From Clostridia bacterium (lineage in GTDB: Bacteria > Bacillota > Clostridia > Oscillospirales > Acutalibacteraceae), in contig JAFVTZ010000127.1 of the NCBI GenBank assembly GCA_017502965.1, positions 1 through 9,243 of the forward strand: a DNA stretch of 9,243 bases, in the 5' to 3' direction. Shown one piece after another: positions 1 through 6,046 of this stretch. The position numbers and the translations under genes are program-made. The notes under the pieces were generated by a model. The model did no database searches, was not told the origin of the DNA, and saw nothing but the letters and a program-made list of their open reading frames with translations. Each line of letters starts with the position of its first letter. Positions within the stretch are counted from its first letter, which is position 1.

Positions 1-15
1 ATCAGCACCTAAAAG

Positions 16-459
16 CTAGAAAACTTCTTCATAGAAAATTTCTTCTTTAGTGTTAAAACCTAAAATAACGGTAGGTTTTTTGCCAAAAGAAATCAGTTCT
101 TTGCAGAGCCCGTAAAGCGGGGGGATTCCGACACCGCCGCCTATAACCAAAGGCTTTTCGCAATCTATTTCAGCATTAAAGCCGTTTCCAAGTCCTACAA
201 GCAGGTCGAGTTCTTCTCCTGCCTGCATCAGGCTCATTTTTTCGGTACCTTCGCCTACAACCTTGTAAATCAGAACAATGGTATTCTTGTCATATTCGCA
301 GACCGAAATGGGACGGCGCAGATAAAGCCCGTCAATCTTGATATTAACAAACTGACCCGGAGAAAGCAGAGCCGAGGTATCACCCTCAAGCACCATTCTG
401 AAAACTTTGGGTGCCAGTTCAAAATTATACAGAATTTTATAAATTCCTTGCTTCATCAT
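16..459 (-). pseudogene. pyrK: Dihydroorotate dehydrogenase electron-transfer subunit PyrK, reading frame interrupted by TAG
   Basis: PyrK passes electrons from NAD+-linked chemistry through FAD and a 2Fe-2S cluster to PyrD, supporting oxidation of dihydroorotate to orotate in pyrimidine synthesis. Visible are the flavoprotein beta-barrel with the FAD-binding LRRPISV motif (about residue 50) and the start of the NAD-binding domain with GGGVGIPPLYGL (about residue 108). I chose ATG at 459 (or the adjacent ATG at 456) because AGGTGA at 465-470 is a well-spaced Shine-Dalgarno; the longer frame would need GTG at 468. The frame stops at TAG (16-18) after about 147 residues, whereas the family is about 250 residues and carries its cluster cysteines near the C terminus. 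Codons beyond the TAG read LLGAD, which fits PyrK continuing, so this looks like a nonsense change, a sequencing error near the sequence edge or a read-through codon. The gene follows carB, separated by a repeat. Identity is solid; pseudogene status is uncertain because the rest lies outside the window. Confidence 0.8.
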
Positions 460-479
460 AATAATCACCTATGTAAAAT

Positions 480-602
480 AATGAATAATGAATGGTGAAT
501 GATGAATAATTTCGGTGTTTCGCTTTGCGAAACAAATTATAATTTTGTTTTGGCAAAGCCAAAACACATTAATTCTTCATTATTCAATATTCACTTTTCA
601 TT
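480..602. repeat. Dispersed two-hairpin repeat, copy 1 (between carB and pyrK)
   Basis: A 54-bp core at 514-567 holds two adjacent hairpins. The first is TGTTTCGC/GCGAAACA (516-523 and 527-534, loop TTT). The second is TGTTTTGGC/GCCAAAACA (546-554 and 558-566, loop AAA). The outer GTGTTT (515-520) and AAACAC (562-567) can also pair across the whole core. The core is flanked by A/T-rich arms at 487-510 and 579-602 that are inverted repeats of each other, 20 of 24 positions complementary by hand alignment. A second copy with nearly the same core lies at 7812-7933. The layout is that of a small non-coding MITE-like or REP-like element; I know no family name for it. Being inside the pyr operon transcript, it would be carried in the mRNA between carB and pyrK. 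No T-run follows it on the minus strand, so it need not terminate transcription. Confidence 0.8.
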
Positions 603-631
603 ACTCAAAGGACTTTGACAGTTCTTTGAGT
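603..631 (-). other. Stem-loop immediately after the carB stop codon
   Basis: ACTCAAAGGAC (603-613) pairs with GTTCTTTGAGT (621-631) around a 7-base loop, giving an 11-bp stem with one G-T wobble. It abuts the carB TAA at 632-634. No T-run follows on the minus strand, so it is more likely an mRNA 3'-end or processing hairpin, or a weak terminator, than a classical intrinsic terminator. Confidence 0.6.
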
Positions 632-3600
632 TTACGCATCAATAGTCGAAATTGTAATGGTTGTTTCCTCTAAAACATCGAGCAATACCTTAACTGTATC
701 AAGCGAGGTAAAGAGGGTAACATTATTCTCGGTTGCACAGCGGCGGATTTCAAAACCGTCGGTCACAGGGTCTGCAGAATTTATATCGCGTGTGTTGAGA
801 ATGTAAGCAATGTGTCCCTGACGGATTGCCTCGGGTATTTCATCGCTGCTTTCGCCGATTTTCTTAAGCACATGAGTGCGGATACCGTTTTTCTTGAGGA
901 ATTCTGCTGTGCCTGCAGTTGCCTGAATGTTAAATCCGAGGTTGTAGAAACGGCGGATAAGGGGCAGGGCTTCCTGCTTGTCACAGTCGGCAATAGTTGC
1001 AAGAATAGTTCCGTAATTCTGCAGTTTCATACCGCTTGCCTGCAAAGCCTTGTAAAGCGCACGGTTGAGTTTATCGTCATAACCTATTGCTTCACCTGTG
1101 GATTTCATTTCGGGTGAGAGGTAAGCATCAAGACCACGGATTTTATTGAATGAGAATACCGGCACTTTTACATAGTGACGCTTTTTCTCCTCGGGATATA
1201 TATCGAATATACCCTGCTCTTTAAGGGATTTTCCAAGAATTACCTCAGTTGCGATATCTGCAAGGCTGTAACCTGTAGATTTAGAAAGGAACGGAACGGT
1301 ACGTGAAGAACGGGGGTTAACCTCGATAATAAACACATTATCGTCTTTATCAACAATAAACTGAATATTGTAAAGACCGATAATTCCGATTCCGAGACCG
1401 AGTTTTTTTGCATACTGCAAAATAGTTCCTCTTACCTTATCCGAAATGCTGAATGTGGGGTAAACACTTATACTGTCGCCCGAGTGGATACCTGTACGCT
1501 CTACAAGTTCCATAATACCGGGAACAAAAACATCTCTGCCGTCACAGATAGCGTCAACCTCAACCTCTTTACCGAAAATATATTTATCAACAAGAACAGG
1601 CTTGTCTTCATCAATTTCAACGGCGGTTTTGAGGTAGTGGCGCAGTTGTGCCTCGTCGGCAACTATCTGCATAGCGCGTCCGCCTAAAACGAACGAGGGA
1701 CGAACGAGAACGGGATAGCCGATTTCTGCAGCGGCTTTAACACCTGCTTCAATATTGGTTACAGCATGACCCTCAGGCTGAGGAATGTTGAGGGTTTTAA
1801 GAACCTTTTCAAAACTGTCACGGTTTTCGGCTCTCTCGATAGCATCACAGTCAGTGCCTATAATTTTCACATTGCGCTTCATAAGCGGTTCTGCAAGGTT
1901 AATAGCGGTTTGACCGCCGAGAGATGCGATAACACCCTCGGGATTCTCAAAATCAATGATGTTCATAACATCTTCAGGGGTAAGCGGCTCGAAATAAAGT
2001 TTATCCGAACAGGTGTAGTCTGTAGAAACTGTTTCGGGGTTGTTGTTTATAATAATAGCCTCATAGCCTGAATTTTTGATGGTTGTTACTGCATGAACGG
2101 TTGAATAGTCAAACTCAACACCCTGACCTATACGGATAGGACCTGCACCCAAAACAACAATTTTCTTTCTGTCGGTCAGAATGGAGTCATTCTCACCTGA
2201 ATAAGATGAATAGAAATAGGGGATATAAGCACCTGTGTGGCAGGTGTCAACCATACGGAATACTGGGGTGAGTTTGTTTTCTTTGCGGAAGTTATAAACT
2301 GCAAGTTCATCGCACTCCCACATTCTTGCAACATACTTATCCGAGAAGCCCATCTGCTTTGCGCCTTTGAGAACATTAAGGTTAAAGGGATTTTCTTTAA
2401 GGCTTCTTTCCATATCAATAATATTCTTGATTGCTTCAAGGAAAAATGCAGTGATTTTTGTGATATTGTGGATTTCTTCCACAGTGGCACCGCGGTAGAG
2501 CAGTTCTGCAATAGCGAAGAGATTATCGTCCCTGAACTCGCTGATATATGCGCGCAGCTCATCATCACTCATATTATCAAACTTGTTGTGATAGAGATGG
2601 TTTACACCGATTTCGAGAGAGCGGGTGCCTTTGAGAAGACTTTCTTCAAGAGTTGAGCCGATTCCCATAACCTCACCGGTAGCCTTCATCTGTGTACCGA
2701 GAATGTTGGATGCGGTTGTGAATTTATCAAAGGGGAAACGGGGAAGTTTTGTGATAACATAGTCAAGTTTAGGCTCGAATGCCGCATTTGTATTTGCAAT
2801 TTTAATGTCTTCAAGAGCCATACCCACTGCAATTTTTGCGGTAACACGGGCAATGGGATATCCGCTTGCCTTTGATGCTAAGGCAGAAGAACGGGAAACT
2901 CGGGGGTTTACTTCGATAAGGTAATATTCGCTTGAATCGGGGTTAAGAGCGAACTGAACATTACAACCGCCCTCGATTTTGAGTTCCTTAATGATTTTAA
3001 TTGCGCTGTCATTAAGCATTTTCAAATCGTGGTCGTTTAAGGTCATAATAGGAGCAACAACCAGCGAGTCGCCTGTATGAACGCCGACAGGGTCGATATT
3101 TTCCATACCGCAGATAGTTATAGCGTGGTCATTGGAGTCGCGCATAACCTCGAACTCGATTTCTTTATAACCCTTAACACTCTTTTCAATAAGCACCTGA
3201 TGAACAGGGGAAAGTTTGAAAGCATTGAGACCCACCTCAACGAGTTCTTCCTCGCTGTAAGCAAAGCCGCCGCCTGTACCGCCTAAGGTGAATGCAGGGC
3301 GAAGAACCACAGGATAACCTATTCTGCTTGCGGCTTCTTTTGCTTCTTCAATGCTGTATGTGATTTCAGAAGGAATTGTAGGCTCGCCGATAGACTGGCA
3401 GAGTTCTTTAAATAGTTCTCTGTCCTCAGCGCGTTCAATACTCTCACTGCTTGTGCCGAGCAGTTCAACACCGCACTCTTTGAGAATGCCTTTTTCTTCG
3501 AGTTGCATTGCAAGGTTAAGTCCTGTCTGGCCGCCGATGCCAGGAACTATTGCATCGGGTCTTTCATAGCGCAGGATTTTTGCCATATATTCAAGGGTGA

Positions 3601-3805
3601 GCGGCTCCATATAAACCTTGTCCGCAATAGTAGTGTCGGTCATAATGGTTGCAGGGTTGGAGTTGCAGAGCACTACCTCATAACCCTCTTCTTTGAGGGC
3701 AAGACACGCCTGTGTGCCTGCATAGTCGAACTCGGCCGCCTGACCTATAACAATAGGACCTGAGCCTATAATCAAAATTTTCTTTAAGTCTGTTCTCTTT
3801 GCCAT
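632..3805 (-). CDS. carB: Carbamoyl-phosphate synthase, large (ammonia/ATP-grasp) subunit
   Basis: CarB makes carbamoyl phosphate from bicarbonate, ammonia (delivered from glutamine by CarA) and two ATP, in the cytoplasm, for pyrimidine and arginine synthesis. The 1057 residues match the family's full length. Two homologous ATP-grasp synthetase halves are visible. The first is about 1-400, with GSGPIVIGQAAEFDYAG near residue 14 and Q284, E298 and N300 as likely metal ligands. The second is about 548-930, with GAGPIRIGQGVEFDYS near 553 and Q815, E828 and N830. An oligomerisation region lies between them, and an MGS-like allosteric domain fills about 935-1057, the usual site for UMP or ornithine. 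The ATG at 3805 is preceded by a strong AGGAGG, which settles the start. It begins 21 bases after pyrC and is clearly in the same operon. CarA, the obligate partner in glutamine-dependent enzymes, is not adjacent and must be encoded elsewhere. Nothing looks damaged. Confidence 0.98.
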   Translation of the reverse strand: MAKRTDLKKILIIGSGPIVIGQAAEFDYAGTQACLALKEEGYEVVLCNSNPATIMTDTTIADKVYMEPLTLEYMAKILRYERPDAIVPGIGGQTGLNLAMQLEEKGILKECGVELLGTSSESIERAEDRELFKELCQSIGEPTIPSEITYSIEEAKEAASRIGYPVVLRPAFTLGGTGGGFAYSEEELVEVGLNAFKLSPVHQVLIEKSVKGYKEIEFEVMRDSNDHAITICGMENIDPVGVHTGDSLVVAPIMTLNDHDLKMLNDSAIKIIKELKIEGGCNVQFALNPDSSEYYLIEVNPRVSRSSALASKASGYPIARVTAKIAVGMALEDIKIANTNAAFEPKLDYVITKLPRFPFDKFTTASNILGTQMKATGEVMGIGSTLEESLLKGTRSLEIGVNHLYHNKFDNMSDDELRAYISEFRDDNLFAIAELLYRGATVEEIHNITKITAFFLEAIKNIIDMERSLKENPFNLNVLKGAKQMGFSDKYVARMWECDELAVYNFRKENKLTPVFRMVDTCHTGAYIPYFYSSYSGENDSILTDRKKIVVLGAGPIRIGQGVEFDYSTVHAVTTIKNSGYEAIIINNNPETVSTDYTCSDKLYFEPLTPEDVMNIIDFENPEGVIASLGGQTAINLAEPLMKRNVKIIGTDCDAIERAENRDSFEKVLKTLNIPQPEGHAVTNIEAGVKAAAEIGYPVLVRPSFVLGGRAMQIVADEAQLRHYLKTAVEIDEDKPVLVDKYIFGKEVEVDAICDGRDVFVPGIMELVERTGIHSGDSISVYPTFSISDKVRGTILQYAKKLGLGIGIIGLYNIQFIVDKDDNVFIIEVNPRSSRTVPFLSKSTGYSLADIATEVILGKSLKEQGIFDIYPEEKKRHYVKVPVFSFNKIRGLDAYLSPEMKSTGEAIGYDDKLNRALYKALQASGMKLQNYGTILATIADCDKQEALPLIRRFYNLGFNIQATAGTAEFLKKNGIRTHVLKKIGESSDEIPEAIRQGHIAYILNTRDINSADPVTDGFEIRRCATENNVTLFTSLDTVKVLLDVLEETTITISTIDA

Positions 3806-3826
3806 TTTCTGGTCCTCCTGAATATA

Positions 3827-5062
3827 TTAAAGTTTAGTGTATACTGTTTTACCGTCGCAAACGGTCAGTTTGCAGACACCGAAAAGTTTCTCTCCCTCAA
3901 AAGGAGTGGCTTTTCCCATTGATAAAAAATCACTCGGGTCAACCGTAAACTCTGTATCTAAATCGAAGATGCAAAAATCTCCGCTGTCGGTAATATCAAA
4001 CCTTTTTCTCGGGTTTATTGCCATCACTTCGATAAGTTTTTCAAGGGTTATTATTCCCGTTTTAACAAGTTTTGTATAAAGCACCGCAAAGGCGGTTTCA
4101 AGACCTACAACCCCCATAAGGCTCTTTTCAAGGCCTTTTCCCTTTTCTTCGGCAGAGTGAGGTGCGTGGTCGGTGGCTATCATATCAATTGTTCCGTCTT
4201 TAAGCCCTTCTATTAAAGCTAGCCTGTCACTCTCAGAACGGATAGGCGGATTCATTTTAAATCTGCCGTGTTCCTGCAAGTCCATATCGTTCATAACAAG
4301 ATAGTGGGGAGCGGTTTCGCAGGTAACATCAACCCCGCTTGCCTTGGCTTTTCTTATAAGTTCCACGCTTTCTTTGCAGGAAATGTGGCAGACATGGTAT
4401 TTACAGCCGATTTCCTTTGCAAGTTTCAGGTCTCTCTCAATCGGTTTCCATTCACTCTCAGAGCAGATGCCTTTATGCCCGTGAAGTTTTGCATACTCGC
4501 CGTCGTGTATATAACCGCCCTGCAAAAGGCTGTTGTCCTCGCAGTGGGCAACGATTATTTTATTTAAACTTCTGGCTTTCTCCATAGCCTTACGCATCAG
4601 TTCTTCTGACTGCACTCCTCTGCCGTCATCCGAAAAGGCTATTGCATCGCGGTAAAGCCGGTCAAAATCCGATAGTTGTTCGCCTTTTTGACCCACAGTT
4701 ATCGAGGCATAGGGGTAAACATTTATTACCGCGCCGTCATTTATCAGTTGTTTTTGCAAATCAAGATTTTCCTTGCTGTCAGGCACAGGGTTCAGGTTCG
4801 GCATTGCAAAAACGTGAGTGTATCCCCCTCTTGCCGCCGCCAGAGTACCCGTTTTAATTGTTTCTTTATATGAAAAACCCGGCTCCCTGAGATGAACGTG
4901 AACATCACAAAAGGCCGGAAAAACAAAACAGTTATTAAATTTAGAAACAAAGGCACCGTCAGTATCGGAAACAGAAATACTGGGGCTCAAATCAAAAGAC
5001 AAATCACCCTGATGAAATGTTTTTTCCTTATAAATATTAACTCCTTTAAGGGTGACTTTCAT
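3827..5062 (-). CDS. pyrC: Dihydroorotase, class I (amidohydrolase)
   Basis: PyrC cyclises N-carbamoyl-L-aspartate to dihydroorotate, the third step of pyrimidine synthesis. The 411-residue protein has the full set of class I amidohydrolase motifs: DVHVHLREPG with metal-binding H55 and H57 plus the substrate arginine R59, FSDDG (D145/D146, bridging-ligand region), AHCED with H173, CHIS with H226, and ATDHAPH with the catalytic D298. Length is typical (about 420-430). A reading from TTG at 5080 would add six residues, but that stretch contains the Shine-Dalgarno sequence AAAGGCGG, so ATG at 5062 is the better start. It is the first gene of the pyrC-carB-pyrK operon and has a near-consensus promoter about 55 bases upstream. 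It could in principle be a hydantoinase-like relative, but the HVHLREPG motif and the carB neighbour make dihydroorotase near certain. Confidence 0.97.
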   Translation of the reverse strand: MKVTLKGVNIYKEKTFHQGDLSFDLSPSISVSDTDGAFVSKFNNCFVFPAFCDVHVHLREPGFSYKETIKTGTLAAARGGYTHVFAMPNLNPVPDSKENLDLQKQLINDGAVINVYPYASITVGQKGEQLSDFDRLYRDAIAFSDDGRGVQSEELMRKAMEKARSLNKIIVAHCEDNSLLQGGYIHDGEYAKLHGHKGICSESEWKPIERDLKLAKEIGCKYHVCHISCKESVELIRKAKASGVDVTCETAPHYLVMNDMDLQEHGRFKMNPPIRSESDRLALIEGLKDGTIDMIATDHAPHSAEEKGKGLEKSLMGVVGLETAFAVLYTKLVKTGIITLEKLIEVMAINPRKRFDITDSGDFCIFDLDTEFTVDPSDFLSMGKATPFEGEKLFGVCKLTVCDGKTVYTKL

Positions 5063-5116
5063 TGGTTTACCGCCTTTCAAAAATATTCTGTTTTATGCCT
5101 TGTTTTTATCCAATAT

Positions 5117-5145
5117 ATTTTATCACACAGACTATTTAAAGTCAA
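5117..5145 (-). promoter_or_regulatory. Probable sigma-A promoter of the pyrC-carB-pyrK operon
   Basis: On the minus strand TTGACT (-35, 5140-5145) is separated by 17 bases from TAAAAT (-10, 5117-5122), each matching consensus at 5 of 6 positions. Transcription would start near 5110, leaving a leader of about 48 bases before the pyrC ATG. That is too short to hold a PyrR-type antiterminator/terminator pair, so control is probably at initiation or elsewhere. Confidence 0.75.
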
Positions 5146-5221
5146 GGAAAAAGAAGATGTAAAATATAATAATTTTTATAAAAAGAGCAAACCTTACGGG
5201 TTGTACTCTAAAGGATAGTAA

Positions 5222-5252
5222 AAAGGAAGCACAAAATTTTCGTGCTTCCTTT
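5222..5252 (-). terminator. Intrinsic terminator-like hairpin, possibly bidirectional
   Basis: A perfect 11-bp stem, AAAGGAAGCAC (5222-5232) with GTGCTTCCTTT (5242-5252), encloses a 9-base loop. On the minus strand the descending arm runs into a five-T tract, which would end the transcript of the unknown gene that stops at 5367. On the plus strand TTTAATTTT follows, so it may also stop transcription from the other side. It insulates the pyrC promoter from upstream transcription. Confidence 0.75.
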
Positions 5253-5366
5253 AATTTTGTCTCATAATGTAACAAGCGGGAAAAATGTATATCTCATTTT
5301 TCGCTTCTTAGGAGAACCTAAAACCCTTTTCACCTTGCTAAGTAATCAAATAAAAAAACTATACCT
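5253..5366. other. Gene-free stretch with two further stem-loops
   Basis: No plausible reading frame is seen here. There is a 12-bp stem with a two-base bulge (AAGCG plus AAAAATG at 5274-5287, pairing with CATTTTTCGCTT at 5295-5306). Right beside it is a small stem TTAGG/CCTAA with tetraloop AGAA (5308-5321). Together with the terminator at 5222-5252 they form three consecutive hairpins. The stretch could be a structured 3' untranslated region of the unknown gene at 5367-5777 or a small RNA on the minus strand. I recognise no RNA family, and no clear separate promoter was found. Confidence 0.4.
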
Positions 5367-5777
5367 TTAATAGTATTTTTTATACAGTTCTATTTTATAT
5401 AAACAGTTATCTTCTATATTTGCAAGAAAATGTAGAATATCTATATCTTGAATATGAACGGTTTCTTGTTTTCTATTGGTTTCTTGCCACCAATTCTTAC
5501 TTATTAAAACATATTTAATTCCTCGAACAGTTTGTAAATTCAAAAGTAAATTTCTAAGTTCTTCTAATTGTTTTTTGTTAGTATGTTTTTGTCCTATAGC
5601 GGTATCGCAATCACAATGGTTAAATGTAATTCTATAACTATTGTTGCAATTTTCAACGCATTCATTTACGGAATCGATATTACCTAAACTAAAATGATAT
5701 TCAGCTTCTTTTGCTATTTTTTCATAATCGTCTTTATTTATTCCGTCGTTAATTGCTCCATAAAGAAAATAACACAT
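5367..5777 (-). CDS. Hypothetical protein, A/T-rich and cysteine-containing
   Basis: I do not recognise a named family. The 136-residue product is soluble-looking, with no signal peptide or membrane segment. It begins MCYFLYGAIND and carries cysteines at 2, 40, 44, 55, 57 and 125; the cluster C40-x3-C44 with HCDCD (54-58) could bind a metal, but that is inference. The C-terminal half looks alpha/beta, with IKYVLISKNWW near residue 87 and a tyrosine-rich end. It is probably a real gene: it has a good GAGGTG Shine-Dalgarno (5783-5788), a strong promoter just upstream and a terminator 114 bases after its stop. Hand counts of three sample lines give about 26% G+C, against about 43% in a comparable line of the nuclease gene next to it, suggesting recent transfer or different selection. 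It lies between the hairpin array and the pyr operon and is probably monocistronic. Confidence 0.75.
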   Translation of the reverse strand: MCYFLYGAINDGINKDDYEKIAKEAEYHFSLGNIDSVNECVENCNNSYRITFNHCDCDTAIGQKHTNKKQLEELRNLLLNLQTVRGIKYVLISKNWWQETNRKQETVHIQDIDILHFLANIEDNCLYKIELYKKYY

Positions 5778-5797
5778 AAAAACACCTCATTGTCTTT

Positions 5798-5825
5798 ATT
5801 ATATAAAATTGAAAGTGATTTTCAA
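5798..5825 (-). promoter_or_regulatory. Probable promoter of the unknown gene at 5367-5777
   Basis: On the minus strand TTGAAA (-35, 5820-5825, 5 of 6 to consensus) precedes a perfect TATAAT (-10, 5798-5803) with a 16-base spacer. The start point would be near 5791, leaving a leader of roughly 14 bases that is almost entirely the GAGGTG ribosome binding site. The -35 is part of the outermost stem of the hairpin array, so the array and promoter overlap. Confidence 0.7.
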
Positions 5826-6027
5826 GGGATATTCCGATTATTGTCGGAGTGATATTATTGCCTATCGGCAATAGTGTTATTGAAACCTTACGGTTTCAGT
5901 GATATTTTATTCACTCTTAAATTTGCGAAGCAAATATCACTCGGCGGTAGCCGAATATAACTGCAAAGCAATAGAACTCGCCACAAGGCGAATAAAACTG
6001 GCGTTGTGTCCTTACGGATACAACGCC
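5809..6027. repeat. Palindromically arranged array of about nine short hairpins
   Basis: Hairpins in order: TTGAAA/TTTCAA (5809-5825), TCCGA/TCGGA (5833-5848), TATTGCC/GGCAATA (5856-5873), TGAAACC/GGTTTCA (5881-5898), ATTTGC/GCAAAT (5921-5935), TCGGC/GCCGA (5941-5954), TGC/GCA (5962-5970, weak), TCGCC/GGCGA (5978-5991), and a 12-bp stem with one G-T pair (6000-6011 and 6016-6027). Loops are mostly 3-4 bases (TATC, TTAC, TTAC, GGTA). Left of about 5906 the spacers read GTGATAT, GTGTTAT, GTGATAT; to the right they read ATATCAC, ATATAACT, ATAGAACT, ATAAAACT. The spacers thus point inward, and the centre AGTGA/TCACT (5898-5915) can pair, so the array can fold as one long stem with side hairpins. 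Stem sequences differ but spacers are conserved. It lies between the CARF nuclease stop and the promoter of the unknown gene. I know no family name for it. Confidence 0.75.
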
Positions 6028-6046
6028 TACGGTCTGCTCTGTCAAA

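Noticed and set aside
2237..2656. Open frame of 139 codons on the plus strand
   Set aside because: It lies wholly antisense to carB, whose full-length conserved protein explains the sequence; no ribosome site or family resemblance was seen. Other plus-strand frames over carB and pyrC are the same kind of shadow.
5063..5080. Longer pyrC product starting at TTG 5080
   Set aside because: The six extra codons are the Shine-Dalgarno region (AAAGGCGG) for the ATG at 5062.
5063..5116. PyrR-dependent attenuator upstream of pyrC
   Set aside because: The leader after the predicted start is about 48 bases and has no anti-antiterminator, antiterminator or terminator stems.
5809..6027. CRISPR array
   Set aside because: The repeated parts are only 5-8 bases, change orientation midway, and the intervening segments are self-complementary hairpins rather than unique spacers of constant length.
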